A stretch of DNA of 64,000 bases, taken from Mercurialis annua (lineage: Eukaryota > Streptophyta > Magnoliopsida > Malpighiales > Euphorbiaceae). The stretch is from positions 12,526,501-12,590,500 of the forward strand of contig NC_065574.1 of NCBI RefSeq assembly GCF_937616625.2. Direction: 5' to 3'. Position numbers and translations under genes: made by a program. The notes under the pieces are model-generated. The model was not told where the DNA came from. It ran no database searches and worked only from the letters and a program-made list of their open reading frames with translations. How positions within the stretch are numbered: the first letter of the stretch is position 1; every line of letters starts with the position of its first letter. Positions 39,201-50,632 of the stretch are shown in pieces.

Positions 39201-41665
39201 AGAGCACTAGCATTGACATTGAATGACACAAAGACAGCAGTGAACAAGCTTCATCATGTGGTGAACGTAGTAGTGAGCATTATCATAATTGTGATATGGC
39301 TCCTCATTCTTGGAATCGCCACTAGCAAATTTGTGGTGTTCATAGGCTCACAGATTGTGGTGGCCTCCTTCATTTTCGGAAATACTGTCAAGACTTTGTT
39401 CGAATCCATTCTCTTCTTGTTCTTGATTCATCCTTTTGATGTCGGCGATAGGTGTGAAGTTGATAGTGTCCAGGTATTTTTAACATTTCTCTTCTTCTAT
39501 AAATTACGAATTTTGGCGTATTTTTTAATTTTTATACGAGTTTTTAAGTTTGACAATATAAACAATTAACTGATATTTTTTATAGTTTAAATCACGAAAT
39601 AATTTTATGATAAAATAAATGTTGATGCGGACATTAAAATATAAATTGTTTTCATGATCATATAGATATTTTATTTTTTTTATTTTTGCAATATCATGTA
39701 TGAATTTTTCATAATTATTTAGACTTGATTTTTGCAGTTATATACATGATCTTTTAATTTGTTTACAATTTTAAGCAATTCGCGCATCTAAAACGGATGT
39801 GACTAATTGGAAGGAGACCATGTGTATACAATATGTGGCATTAGCTACATCGGCTTTAGATGACTCGATTGCATGAAATTGTAGAAACTTTAAAGATCGT
39901 GAATTATAAAAATTACATATATACAGTTAAATTATAATTTTAATTAAATTCATGCATTTTTTGTAAGTAATTCTATTAAAATTACAAAATACTCATAATT
40001 TATTTTATAGTTACTCCTCAAAAAGATCACTTCTTACTTGAAGTGCTCTCCAACTATATTTAAGAATAATACAACTATTGCTTTATGCAAAAACAAAAGG
40101 GTTAAAAACCCTTAACAGCATCAAATATTTATCATATTTTTCAATATAGTACAAAAACTTTAAAAGTTAATTTTTTTATTCAAAGTCAAAATATTTGAAG
40201 CTTTTCATATCAAAATAAAGTGTTGCAGCAATGGATGAAAATATAATACTGAATGAATTTTCAGATGATAGTGGAGGAGATGAACATTCTAACAACGGTG
40301 TTCCTAAGAGCAGACAATCAGAAGATAGTGTACCCTAACAATGTTCTTGCGACCAAGCCTATCGGAAACTTCTATCGCAGCCCTGATATGGGAGATGCAG
40401 TTGAGTTCTTCATCCATGTTTCCACTCCTGCTGAAAAGATTGCTCTCATGAGACAGAAAATCATCAAGTAAGTCTTTAATTTATTCATTAAGCTATACAT
40501 AAATCCATTTTAATCCAAATAATTAATTAGGTCATCACACATATACGGTAAACAAATGTGAGGTCGTAAAATTAAAATTAAATTCTAAATTTTTAAATTC
40601 AACGATGAGTCGTTTTAATGAAGTTTTGATGTATTTTTGCTGACATAAAAGAATATTTTGTAATATTTTCTATGTCAGCAATCATGTCATCGGTCAAGGA
40701 TAAAGTCAAAAATATATTAGAAGGGAGGCAAAACTATTGGGAAAACATATATTTGAGTCCCTAGGTATTGTATTGTTTTAATTGAGTCCTTCCACTTTTA
40801 TTTATCAAGACTGAGTCCTTAGACTTTAAATTTATAAGCATTGGTCCTTTTGTCACATAAATAAAGTGTGTGTACTCCACGAGCTTTTAGTGTGACAAAG
40901 ATAAACTTTTTATTCCATATTAATTTTTTCTTTAAATTGAGTCCCTGTACTTTTATTTTTATTGAATCTTCAATCGGTTTCAGGATAAATTTATTAGAGA
41001 ATTCATACGCATCAACATGATCAATTACTATATTACACGATTTAAGTAACTAGAAGTTGAAACGGAAACAGAAAAATGACAATTAGTTATATAATCGAGA
41101 AAATATATATTTGAGTCACTAGGCTATTGTATTTTTTAATTGAGTCCTTCCACTTTTATTTTTCAAGATTGAGTCCTTACAATTTAAATTTATAGGCATT
41201 AAGTCCCTCTGTCACAGAAATAAAGTATGCGTACTCCACGCGCCTTTAGTGCGACAAAGATAAACTTTTTATCCTATATTAATTTTTTTTTGAATTGAGT
41301 CCCTGTAGTTTTATTTTTATTGAAATAAGTGAATTTTGAAATTGTACACGATTACAACAAAATTACATGTATATATCTTAATGAAAATAATTCATTTAAA
41401 CAATTTGTGCAGTTACATTGAGACTAAAAAAGAGCACTGGTACCCTGGGCCAATGGTGGTAATGAAAGAGCTTGAAGAACTGAACCAAGTGAGAGTGGCA
41501 GTGTGGCTGAGGCATAGAATTAATCATCAAGACATGGGAGAAAGATTTTCGAGAAGATCTCTTTTATTAGAAGAAATGGTTAAAATTTTCAAAGATGTTG
41601 ATATGCAATTTCGGTTATTACCTCTTGATGTCAATATTCGTACCATCCCTCCTTTTAACTCTTAA
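36248..41665 (+). CDS. MSL6: Mechanosensitive ion channel, MscS-like (MSL4/5/6 type), 893 aa
   Basis: This is a membrane channel gated by membrane tension; plant MSL4-MSL10 act mainly at the plasma membrane. Five exons join in phase: 36248-38055, 38373-38496, 39180-39473, 40265-40467 and 41413-41665. They give 893 residues, close to the length of Arabidopsis MSL5 and MSL6 and longer than MSL10. A long hydrophilic N-terminus includes the family phrase DDPPSKLIGQFLNKQK and an eight-Asp run. Six membrane segments lie at about 292-315, 330-352, 380-397, 413-432, 670-690 and 695-730. The last leads into the pore-lining motif and HPFDVGDRCEVD, the MscS signature. The cytosolic part has EEMNILTTVFL and LATKPIGNFYRSPDMG. 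The start ATG has no close rival. A TATATAA at 36174-36180 may be a promoter element. Introns 2 and 4 carry repeat insertions but the splice sites look intact. The paralogue number is uncertain within MSL4-6. Confidence 0.95.
38652..38926. mobile_element. Mutator-type MITE in MSL intron 2
   Basis: This is a 275-bp foldback element starting GGAAAAAGGGTCA and ending with the inverted AACCCTCTTCCC. About 95 bp of each half pair (for example AAGATTCAAATAT against its complement). The exact 9-bp flank TTTTATAAA occurs at 38643-38651 and 38927-38935. The ends resemble those of the larger element at 19032-20485, so it is likely a deletion derivative or relative of that family. Confidence 0.85.
40739..41325. 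repeat. Direct duplication of about 230 bp in MSL intron 4
   Basis: The segment 40739-40967 (AAATTGAGTCCCTGTA, GACAAAGATAAACTTTTTAT and others) is repeated in the same orientation at 41093-41325. Roughly nine in ten bases match, with about 125 bp of unrelated DNA between the copies. The layout of two direct copies around a short unique core could be a local duplication of a MITE or a tiny terminal-direct-repeat element. It lies wholly within intron 4 (40468-41412). Confidence 0.8.
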
Positions 41666-41877
41666 TTTGGGTTAAAATATATAATGTTACTAAATCTTCC
41701 TCTCATGTTTCAATTTTGTATTTTGTATTTTATTTTATTTTTTTATTTATTTTAGACGATATTTTGTGAAATTTAGGTCGATTTCGTCATCGGAATTAAA
41801 TGAGAATATCTACTATATATTTGTTCATCTAAAATGATACACCCGATTCATAAAATAAAAATATATTATTTAATTCA

Positions 41878-42153
41878 GGGCTAACGTTATAAAAATTCAT
41901 TAATTTTACACGTTTTTTCAATTTAATTACGTCATTTAAAAATCGTTATAAAAATACATCAAATATCAAATACATACACGGTGCTGAGGTGATATTCATT
42001 CATTGGTGTAATTTGCTGAGATGTCACCTCAGCAAATTATAACTCTGTGTATGGATTTGGAAATAAATATAAAAGTAGTTGTATTTTTATGAAACTTTTA
42101 AAAGGCGGAATTAAACTGAAAAAACGTATAAAGTTAGTAAATTTTTATAGCAT
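41878..42153. mobile_element. Degenerate MITE, relative of 18619-18929
   Basis: The left GTTATAAAAATTCATTAATT followed by TTACACGTTTTTTC pairs with the right AAAACGTATAAAGTTAGTAA. The inner phrases CACGGTGCTGA and CATTCATTGGTG also occur in the element at 18619-18929. The borders are approximate and the target duplication is eroded. Confidence 0.6.
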
Positions 42154-42816
42154 ATTTTTAAATTTATTTCAATTCGAAAAAGACATGTTTAGACTGTTTT
42201 TAAAAAAAAATATTTAATAAACTAGTCAATATACGAAGATAAAATTTATTTTAACTTTTATAATCATTGCTCAGAATGAAATAGAGTAATTAGTATTAAA
42301 AAATATAAATTGATAATAAAATATTAAATTGATACAAAAGCGAAAAAAAATTATACCATTCAGAATTTTAACCCTCTAATTAATTAGGTGGCCATTCGCC
42401 ATCATATGTAAATTTGCGGCTCCAAAGCTAATGTGTCGACATTTATGTCTTTAGCGAAGGTACTCAGCTCATGATGAAAGAAAAAGCGTCGGTAAGCTTA
42501 ACGCCACACATTTTGCTTGCATGATTAAACACCAATTCTGTCCAGTAGCCATGGTCCATGGATATAATCTTCTTAATAATGAACATTTTCACGTCGATTT
42601 TTTAGAGAGAGGAAGTCCGTTTTTCTTCGATTTCGAGCGCAAGAGACAGTTTAACTTGTTTATTTCAATATTTTATGATGTTTGTTTTTTGAATAAACTG
42701 CTCGGTTCTTTCGAGTTTTATGTTTTTTCGTGTGCTTTATTCGTTATAGTTTGTTTTTGCATAGATTCTTGTATCGTTCAAGATTTTTTAGCGTTTATTC
42801 AAATTTCAAATTAAAA
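42154..42816. other. Intergenic DNA downstream of MSL, no gene recognised
   Basis: The only sizeable frame (42521-42814, 97 codons, plus) is Phe/Cys-rich, matches no family I recognise and runs up to the border of the next element. I treat it as chance. Confidence 0.4.
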
Positions 42817-43172
42817 TGAACAAAGGTTCAATGCGCCCCCTGAACTTGTGACACGGGGTCATCTAGCCCAATTTATATTTTTTTGAGCAATTAACCCCAA
42901 AACTCTTCATTTTTGGGTCAAATAACCCCATAAGTTATATTTTTATTTTAAAAAACAAATTTAGGATAATTTTATCGCAACAATTAGAAAAGTATCTAAT
43001 TACTTTTTTGCATCCCTCACCTCCGATTTGTATTTTACGCGTTTTAAAAATACAATTATGGGGTTACTTGACCCGAAAATAAAAAGTTTTGGGGTTATTT
43101 GCTCAAAAAAGTATACATTGGGTTAGATGACCCCGTGACACAAGTTTAGGGAGTGCGTTGACTCTTTGTTCA
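42817..43172. mobile_element. Terminal-inverted-repeat element, 356 bp, TGAACAAAG family
   Basis: It begins TGAACAAAGGTTCAATGCGC and ends GCGTTGACTCTTTGTTCA. Long inverted similarity includes GTGACACGGGGTCATCTAGC against its complement. The 8-bp flank AATTAAAA is present on both sides (42809-42816, 43173-43180). The same terminal word occurs in the next element (43577-44499). The superfamily is unclear: an 8-bp duplication suggests hAT, and long inverted repeats suggest Mutator-like. Confidence 0.75.
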
Positions 43173-43576
43173 AATTAAAATTCTTGAAGATTCAAACTTT
43201 TTATACGTTTAAAGTATATTAGCAGCGGAATAAGAGATAATAGAAGTTATGAGAGTGCAATTGGTGTTAAGAAATTATCAACACTTGAATTCTTCCTAAT
43301 TATTGAACACTTGCAAAAAAATTTCTTTTAATTTCTATTGTTGTATCGTTTCTTTTCGTGGATTGAATATAGAATTTTAGATTATTTTTTATTTTTTTTA
43401 TAATATAAATCTACAATGTACTTTGATGATTCAAGTTGTAATCTTGATTTCCTTAATATATAATCTGTCTTTCTATATAAAAAAAATTCTTCTCATTTGC
43501 ATCAGATATAGCTGATAACATGGTAGTAATGTTTATTAAAGGCGAAATAACCTCGTTTAAAAAGACTATTACTAAG

Positions 43577-44499
43577 TGAACAAAGGATCACTTTGGCCCC
43601 TCAACTTGGCACAAAGTATCAAAAACGTCCAAATTAGCAAAACGGGATCACTTTTATCCTGAACTTGTTAAATTTGGTACAAAAAGACCCCTCCCCACTC
43701 TCACTTAAGAGAGTGAGATACACTCTCCGGGTTTCTTTAATCCTAGGTGGTTTTAAATGGTAAAGAGGTTAAAATGATCCTAATTTTTTCTTAACATTTT
43801 AAATTAACTCCTAATAATTTAAAATAAAAACAATTTAATTATTTTAAATTAAAATTTTATATAACAAATTAACCCCTAAATTATTTTATATATAACAAAT
43901 TAATCCCCATTAATAAAAACATAAAAAAAATTAAATTTTTAACAAAAAAACTAAAAAAATTTCAATTTTTTATAGACCCGTGGGTCCTCAAGAACAGAGA
44001 AGAACAGATCTGGGTATCTGTTCTTCTTCAAGAAAACAGACCCAGGTCTGTTCTTGAAGAACAGACTGTTCTTCAAGAACAGATCGGATCTGATCTCTGA
44101 AGAACAGATCCGGGTCTGTTCTTTAGAGAACAGATCGGACGTCTGTTCTCTGAAGAACAGACCGGAGCTGCTGCTCAGGAGCAGCAGCTCCGTTTTTCCG
44201 GCGAGGAGATTCCTCCTCGCCGGAAACTGAGAAAAAAATTTGATTTTTTTTTTGAAAAAAGTCTAAAAAGGCCCCTGAATTAATTAGGTTTAAATTATAA
44301 TTAATTAGTATTTAAATATGATTAATTAGGGTAATTTTTAATTAATTAGTAACCCACTCTCCAATTAAGGTGCCACGTCAGCATAGGGGTCTTTTTGTAC
44401 CGGTTTTGACAAGTTCAGGGTAAAAGTGATTCGCTTTTCTCAATTTGGACGTTTTTGATACTTTGTGCCAAGTTGAGGGCCAAAGTGATCCTTTGTTCA
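43577..44499. mobile_element. Terminal-inverted-repeat element, 923 bp, TGAACAAAG family
   Basis: The left end TGAACAAAGGATCACTTTGG and right end CCAAAGTGATCCTTTGTTCA are perfect inverted copies over 20 bp, and similarity continues for over 100 bp on each side. The flank TTACTAAG is exact (43569-43576, 44500-44507). The interior has no frame but contains a dense run of inverted repeats (43975-44225). Confidence 0.88.
43975..44225. repeat. Array of stem-loop-forming palindromes inside the 923-bp element
   Basis: AGAACAGA and its complement TCTGTTCT alternate about a dozen times from 43993 to 44163. A perfect 13-bp stem (GGAGCTGCTGCTC with its complement, 44164-44191) follows, then a perfect 11-bp stem (CCGGCGAGGAG with its complement, 44198-44223). 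Each has a loop of 2-4 bases. Confidence 0.85.
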
Positions 44500-44507
44500 T
44501 TACTAAG

Positions 44508-45674
44508 TCAAGCAAAAGAATGGCCGACTAAGACGAGGTGTTAGACAAGTTATTATCTTGGACTCAATAAACCGAGATACAACGTTAGGACCAAGATAAA
44601 TGATCATAAGGGCACCGAATTACAGAGCATAGCTCGGACATTAGAAGTAGTTATAAGTCGAGTTACGAAGGAGGCCAAGCCTCAGGATCCGAACCGTGTT
44701 AAGTGTAACTGTGTTAAGTGTAAGGGTCTAAATGATCATATATGCCCCTAACTGTGTTAAGTGTAAGAGTTTAAATGAGTTTATTTTAAAACGTTTGGGG
44801 CATATTTGCACCTTTTATAACCGTAAAAGCATAAATGATCTTGAATCAAATGTTAGGAGCATGTATGATCCTTGTCCCTAAAAAATATTTTTCAAACATG
44901 CCAGATTTGTTGAAATTTATTATAAAAGTATCAGAATAGTCACAATATATATATATATATAACAAACGGCGCATGTACTTTAACCACCGAAACGCAGAGT
45001 GTTTTTGATCATTTTCAACCTTAAACTAGTGAGATGGCTAAAATACATTTTAATCCCACTTTTATGGTTAAGTTGTATATTAATTCCTCATATATATCTT
45101 AAGTTTATTTTCCATTTTAAATACAAATTTATTTTAAATTGTATTACATTTGTTTTCTATTTATTTAATTATATAATTTTTATATTCAGTATATTTTAAA
45201 TTTAATTTATAGCTATTTACTGATTATTTTTAGTTTATGTAGTTTTTGTTTTATTATTCTATGATTTAAATACAATTTATTGTTTATGTAATTTATATTT
45301 ATGTTAATTTGTATAAAATTTTAGGTTATATAGCATTATTTTCATTTTGTTTTTATTTAGTTTTTATTACTTTTATTTATAACAAGATAGTTAGTTTAAA
45401 TATTGTTTTTTTTTTTAGTTTATATAATATGTTTTTTATTTTGTTGTTTTTTATATAATACTTTTCTTCAGTTTATAATTTTATATTATTTATATAAAAA
45501 TTATTTTATATATTTTATGTGCGCTGATAAATTTTAAGGAAAAATGATTATACCTTAAGCAAATAACATTATAGTCTATTTAATTGACATTTTTAATTTA
45601 TTTTTTACAACCAATATATTTTAAACATAATCAATTTTTTTTATATATAAATTAACTTGATGACATGTTTAAAT
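44508..45674. other. AT-rich intergenic DNA, no gene seen
   Basis: GTGTTAAGTGTAA recurs three times within 44690-44770, next to text resembling the MITE ends seen elsewhere (GGGGCATATTTGCACC). An (AT)n run lies at 44946-44961. From 45000 to 45670 the DNA is extremely AT-rich, with long T-biased frames that look like chance. Confidence 0.4.
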
Positions 45675-47714
45675 AAGGCCAAATAACTAAAAAAGATCAA
45701 ATCTTTGAAGAAAGTTTCATAAAATTGTAAACCTTTCAATTTCATCCAATTTGTCCTGAAATGAATGATTTCATTTCAATTTAATCAAACCCTCAATTGG
45801 CACACGCTTTTTCTGATGTAGCGTTGACGTGACGTGCCACACAATATGCCACCATGACAATTAGTAGGTTAAAGTGCAAATAAATTTTTAATGTTTAAAA
45901 AACTTACCAATTTTATACTTATACATTTTGTTAATACATGTCACCATCTTCTTAATTTAAATATCAATAATCAAATAATATTTAAAATTAAAATAAATTA
46001 AAATTCAATTAAACTAATTAAATACTTTGAATTCCGATTAAATCAACCGAACCAATTAATTTCATTAAAAAAATAGGGTCGTCAATTTAATTTTTTCAGT
46101 TAATAAAATGCAACTGAGCATAACTATAAAAACTCAATTAAATAAAACAAATCAAACCCAATTAAAAATTTAATTAAGATTGTTTTTTTAAATAGTAAAT
46201 ATATAATTAAACCCAGTTGAACTGAGTTTATCTTTTCCGATGAACCCAATAACTGGGTTCATCCAAGTTCTTCCTAAATGGGAAGAACATCCTTTCCATG
46301 AGAAGAATGGTAGGCAGACATTTTTTTTCCGACAGTGGTGTCGATAGGGGTGGCACTACTAAAAAACTGTGTTTTACCGACGGATTTAGAGTGTTCCCGC
46401 CAACTTTAGCGACGGAAAATCCGTCGCTACCGGGAACACTCCCGCCAATTATTTTTGATGTATTTAGCGACGGATTTCAAATCCGTCGCAAAATCTGTTT
46501 TTAGCGACGAATTTTAGCGACAGATTTAAATCCGTCACTAATTTAAAAAAATAAAAAAATCGTAAAAAAAATATTAAATTAAATAAATTTTTTATCAAAA
46601 AATTATTTAAAAAAACAATTATTAAAGAAAAAAGTAATAATTTTTTTTAATTATATATAATATTATTTAAATATAACGTAAATATATATATTGAAAATAT
46701 TGTTATTTATTTATTTATTAATAATTATTTAAAATAACTATTAATTATAAAAAATAATTATCTTAAAATGTGGGAGGAAGTATTTGTCATTTTTTAGTTA
46801 CATTTAAATATAAATATACATTTATACATAACAAGAAGCTGAGCTGGTTCAGGTGGAAATATGCGCGGGAGAACTTGAAAATTAAAGAGCAATGAGTTGG
46901 AGCAGTGGGAAGGATGGATGACCTATTGGGAAGTTTGTAAAAATTGCGAGTGGGTGATGGAGGCAACGGATGGGTAACCGAGGGCGACGGGCGGGGGACG
47001 GGGGGTGACGGGTGTGTGACCGATTAAATAATAATAATAATTTATTTTACGATTTAATTTTTTTATTTTTGGTAATTAGCGACGGATTAAAATCCGTCGC
47101 TAAAATCCGTCAGTAATTAGCAACGGATTTAAATCCGTCGCTAAAATCCGTCGGCAATTTCTGAAAAATCCGTCGGCAAATTTTTTGTTCCGTCGCCAAA
47201 AATTTAGCGACGAGGATTTTTCCGACGGATTGAATCCGTCGGGAAACGTTTTCCCGGCGGATTTCATGCTTTTAGCGACGGAAAAATCCGTCGCTAAAAG
47301 CAAGTATTATAGTAGTGTGGCCGGAAAATTAAGACGGTCGAAAAATGGTGTCGATAGCGGACTACGATAAAAATATTAAAAAATGATTGAATTACTTTTA
47401 ATAAAATTATTTAGATTTAGTTGGATTATTTTTTAATTAAATTTTAAAAGTTAAGATGAAACGATTTAAAGTTGGAGAGTGTAAATATTCTAAAAACTTT
47501 AAAAATTTATTTGGACTTTTTACCTTGTATTCGCCAAGGTGGCAGACGTGTGGCATGCCTCTTCAGCACCACATATGCAAAATCAATTGAAAATTGAGAG
47601 TCGGACAAAATTGAAACGAAATTATGTGTTTCAAGACAAATTGGATGAAATTGAAAGATTTGAATTTTGTGAAACTTTCTTTAAAATTTTTGACCTTTTT
47701 GATTATTTGGCCTT
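45675..47714. mobile_element. Inverted-repeat element, about 2 kb, hosting a CACTA derivative
   Basis: The left AAGGCCAAATAACTAAAAAA is mirrored by the right GATTATTTGGCCTT. About 125 bp on each side pair, including CTTTCAATTTCATCCAATTT against its complement. I see no target duplication at these borders, so the true ends may differ slightly. The 964-bp CACTA derivative at 46354-47317 lies inside, leaving about 1.07 kb of older sequence without a coding frame. Confidence 0.65.
46354..47317. mobile_element. Non-autonomous CACTA element, 964 bp
   Basis: It starts CACTACTAAAAAACTG and ends TTATAGTAGTG, with the target duplication TGG on both sides (46351-46353, 47318-47320). Both subterminal regions carry GCGACGGA and CCGACGGA copies, many in palindromic pairs (AGCGACGGATTTCAAATCCG). 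There is no transposase. It shares end and subterminal words with the 8.5 kb element at 22551-31019, so it could be a derivative mobilised by that family. Confidence 0.9.
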
Positions 47715-48979
47715 TTTCTACTTCGCTGAATATTCATTTCAGTTTAATATATTATACAATTTATAAATATTCATTTGAAATTGTTTAGTATATTATGAGT
47801 GCTAAAGTTTTTTTATAGACAAACGATTAAATCATATGCTAATAATCTCACGAAAGTTGTTTTATTTTATATTTATTGATGAAGTCTGTCTTATATATCT
47901 TTAATTAAACCTGCAAAACAATGTAGATGATAAATCAGACGGTGGTTGTTCGATTAATGCTCTGATACTTAAATCAGTCTAAACTCAAGTCGCGTATTTG
48001 TTATCTTGAATTCAGTTGTAATTGTAGGCCTATACCTCATATCTTTATATAGTGCATGATGAATACTTTTATATGAGTTGGAATAGAAAAATGATTCATA
48101 TTTAGTAATGTGTGTTTGAATAGAAAAATGATTATTTATTCAATTAGAGTCCTATTTAGGAGTGTTCCTAATGAGTTTATCTTCCCAGTTAGGAGTATAT
48201 TTCCAAATAGAAAAATGGTTCCATTATATTTGGTCTTCAGGATATTATCTATTTCCGTGTAATAAGATTTTCGGCGACGCGCTTTGAATTTGATTTCGGA
48301 TATTACCGAAACCTTTGAAATTTGGGCGAGTCCTAGGATTCATTCGGATGAGTGGATTACGTACGACTCGGTCTCATAGTACTTATGCTGAAATTCGGTT
48401 TTCCATCATTTATTAATAATTTCTTTTACATTTAATTCATTGTATCAATAAACTATATGTAAGTTAATTTTATCTTATTTAATAATTATACCTGTTCAAT
48501 TTATTCTTTATTTATTGTTTATTACTTATTTTTTGTTTATATGTAGTTTATTTTTGGGTTATTTGTATTTACATTATAAAATATAAAAATTATTTTATGA
48601 CACAAAACTATTTATTTTTGTTTATTTTTTATTTATGGTCTTTATATTATAAAACAAAAACTTTAAAACTATTATATATTACAGTATTGGTTATTGTCGG
48701 AAACCCGATTCCACATAATAATATAATGAGAAAATTACACCAAATCACCCAAAAACTCAAAAGTTTATATAAATCACCCAACTTTTTTTTTTTGCAAAAA
48801 TCTCTCAATTTTAAAAGATTCTTTTCATCTCTACCTTTTAATAGTTGTGATTACTATTTTATCCTTATGGTGTATTTTACCTATTGTGTTTCCATTACAC
48901 CTAATAATTTCTCCTCATTTTACATAAACCGGGCCAATTCTAATCGAACCACCACCGGTCAGACCATTATTGGCCGGGC
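47715..48979. other. Intergenic DNA left of the Athila element, no gene recognised
   Basis: The interval 47930-48420 has mixed composition without a frame. The frame at 48597-49094 is AT-biased and runs into the LTR, so it is chance. The stretch 48731-48850 (AATCACCCAAAAACTC and AATCACCCAACTT phrases) looks like one end of a MITE. The last 35 bp (48945-48979) resemble the minisatellite on the other side of the Athila element. Confidence 0.4.
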
Positions 48980-50465
48980 TGATAGGAGTAAAATACTCCT
49001 ATATTACGAGTCTCTTTCGCATCGCTTTGTATACTTTTGTTGCATGTTTCGAGTGATTATATCGCTTATTACGTGTTTTACTGTTTCAGGATGAACGAAG
49101 CGTATGTGAAGGGTTTTGAGTCCAAAAGAGCAAAGAATCGATGATATGTGGAAGTCGAGAGAGAGATTGAAGCAAAGGGCGAAGAAGAGATCAAAGAAGC
49201 CTTTCTCCTGCATGGTCTCGATCGAGAAGCACAATTTCACCTTGCTTCTCGATCGAGAAGAAGAGCAAAATTCGGCAGGGATTTTGGACATCAAGCTTCT
49301 CGATCGAGAAGCTGACTTTAATGAAGCTTCTCGATCGAGAAGGGCCAGAATTCAGCATTTCAAATCAGCTTTGGGTCTTGTGCTCTCTTGGCCCACTTCC
49401 ACTTTTGGACAAACAAGCTTGTAATAGGATGTTTTTTATTTCCCTTTTGGGCTTTACTATATTAGGATACCTTATGTCACATTTTAGGGTAAGCCTCTTT
49501 TGTAGCAACATTTATTACTCTAGCAATTATTCCCTTAGTTGGTGTGACTTGTTCTTGGAGATTCCTCCATTGTTAAGGATTTTGAAGCTTTTATTTCCAG
49601 ATTTTGGGTTTTGAATTCATCTTTAATACAAGCTTAGTTATTGAATCTTCATTATCTTGTTCATGCTTTATTGTTCTTCATTGTTATTTGAGGTAAGCTT
49701 TCTCACTTTTATTATGATGATTTACTATTGCTTAGTTGTTGTTTTTACTTTAATCATGAGTAGCTAAACTCCTAGTCTAGGGGTTGTTTATGATTGCTAT
49801 GTATGATTGTTAGATGATTGGTTAGGGTTGTATGGGTTAGGGTTTTGTTGTGTTCAATGATCTTAATGCTTGAAATAAGTTAGCTCCTTATTTGATGTTT
49901 TGTGTTTGATTAGTGAGGACGAGAGTTAAGCTAATTGAATAGACCTTGTTAAACATAAGCTTAAGACCTAAATGCGCGAGAGTGATTTGGGGATTTAGCG
50001 GTTGTTTGAGTTGCGGATTAATCGGATTGATTGTTGTAGTCGACATCCACTTGTGCGAGAGTGATTTGGATTTCGACTCATTAATCAATTGTCGATTCGT
50101 CAATTTCCGGCTCGAGAGAGCGGATTTAGATACTTTAGAACGGCTCGACCCGAACCAACACCCATATACCCGACCTATTACCTAGGAATCTCGATGGCAT
50201 GATTAGCAACCCTTAGGCGCTTTTAATTATCGTTTTTAATCCGTTAATCAATTAATCGTTTAATTCTTAATTGCTTCTTAGTCTAATCAGTGTTTGTTTA
50301 ATTTTAGTTCCGCTGTTTTTAATCAAAAATCCAACTACTCTTTGCTTTCCGAATTGAAAATCAAAGTCAATTTCATTCACTTTAAACCCCTTGTCTTCGT
50401 GGGATCGACATCCGACTTCCGGATTACTACGAGTTGGCATTATTGCGTGAGCATTTTTGTCAACA
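48980..50465 (+). repeat. Athila 5' LTR, 1486 bp
   Basis: It begins TGATAGGAG and ends GTCAACA. A palindrome cassette lies at 49214-49342. A weak TATA-like CTATATTA at 49457-49464 would place that cassette just upstream of transcription start, but this is a guess. The last part carries GTGGGATCGACATCCGAC, a phrase typical of the LTR end in this lineage. Confidence 0.92.
49214..49342. repeat. Palindrome cassette A (5' LTR)
   Basis: Four palindromes based on CTTCTCGATCGAGAAG start at 49214 (two outer bases differ), 49245, 49296 and 49327. The spacings are 31, 51 and 31 bp. Confidence 0.95.
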
Positions 50466-50471
50466 AGTTTT

Positions 50472-50489
50472 TGGCGCCGTTGCCGGGGA
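50472..50489 (+). promoter_or_regulatory. Primer binding site (tRNA-Asp type)
   Basis: TGGCGCCGTTGCCGGGGA lies six bases after the LTR end. It is the complement of the 3' end of plant tRNA-Asp, the known primer of Athila and Calypso elements. Confidence 0.92.
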
Positions 50490-50632
50490 CTAGGTTGCGT
50501 TTAATTGATTGAAAGTATTTTGAAATTCGGTCGAGTTAGCTTTAATTTCTGTTTTTACTTTTATTGTTCGTTCTTGCGTTTTCGTGATTTACGCTCGGTT
50601 CTCTTGTCGTTGTTTGTGTAGGAATTTACCCT

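Noticed and set aside
42521..42814. 97-codon frame downstream of MSL
   Set aside because: It has no recognisable domain, Phe-heavy composition and no relation to neighbours, and it ends at a transposon border.
48597..49094. 165-codon frame left of the Athila element
   Set aside because: Its codons are AT-biased with no domain, and its last third is LTR sequence, so the frame arose only after insertion.
49214..49342. The palindromes as heat-shock elements or a CRISPR-like array
   Set aside because: The TTC and GAA halves are six bases apart rather than in contiguous 5-bp units. Spacers are related to each other and fixed in position, and this is plant retrotransposon DNA.
49822..49850. TTAGGG-like words suggesting an interstitial telomere
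   Set aside because: There are only two or three imperfect copies inside the LTR, with no tandem array, and the plant repeat is TTTAGGG.
49004..50512. Several open frames inside the 5' LTR, repeated in the 3' LTR
   Set aside because: They exist on both strands, overlap each other, and are kept open partly by the stop-free palindromes. They have no domain and are identical only because the LTRs are identical.
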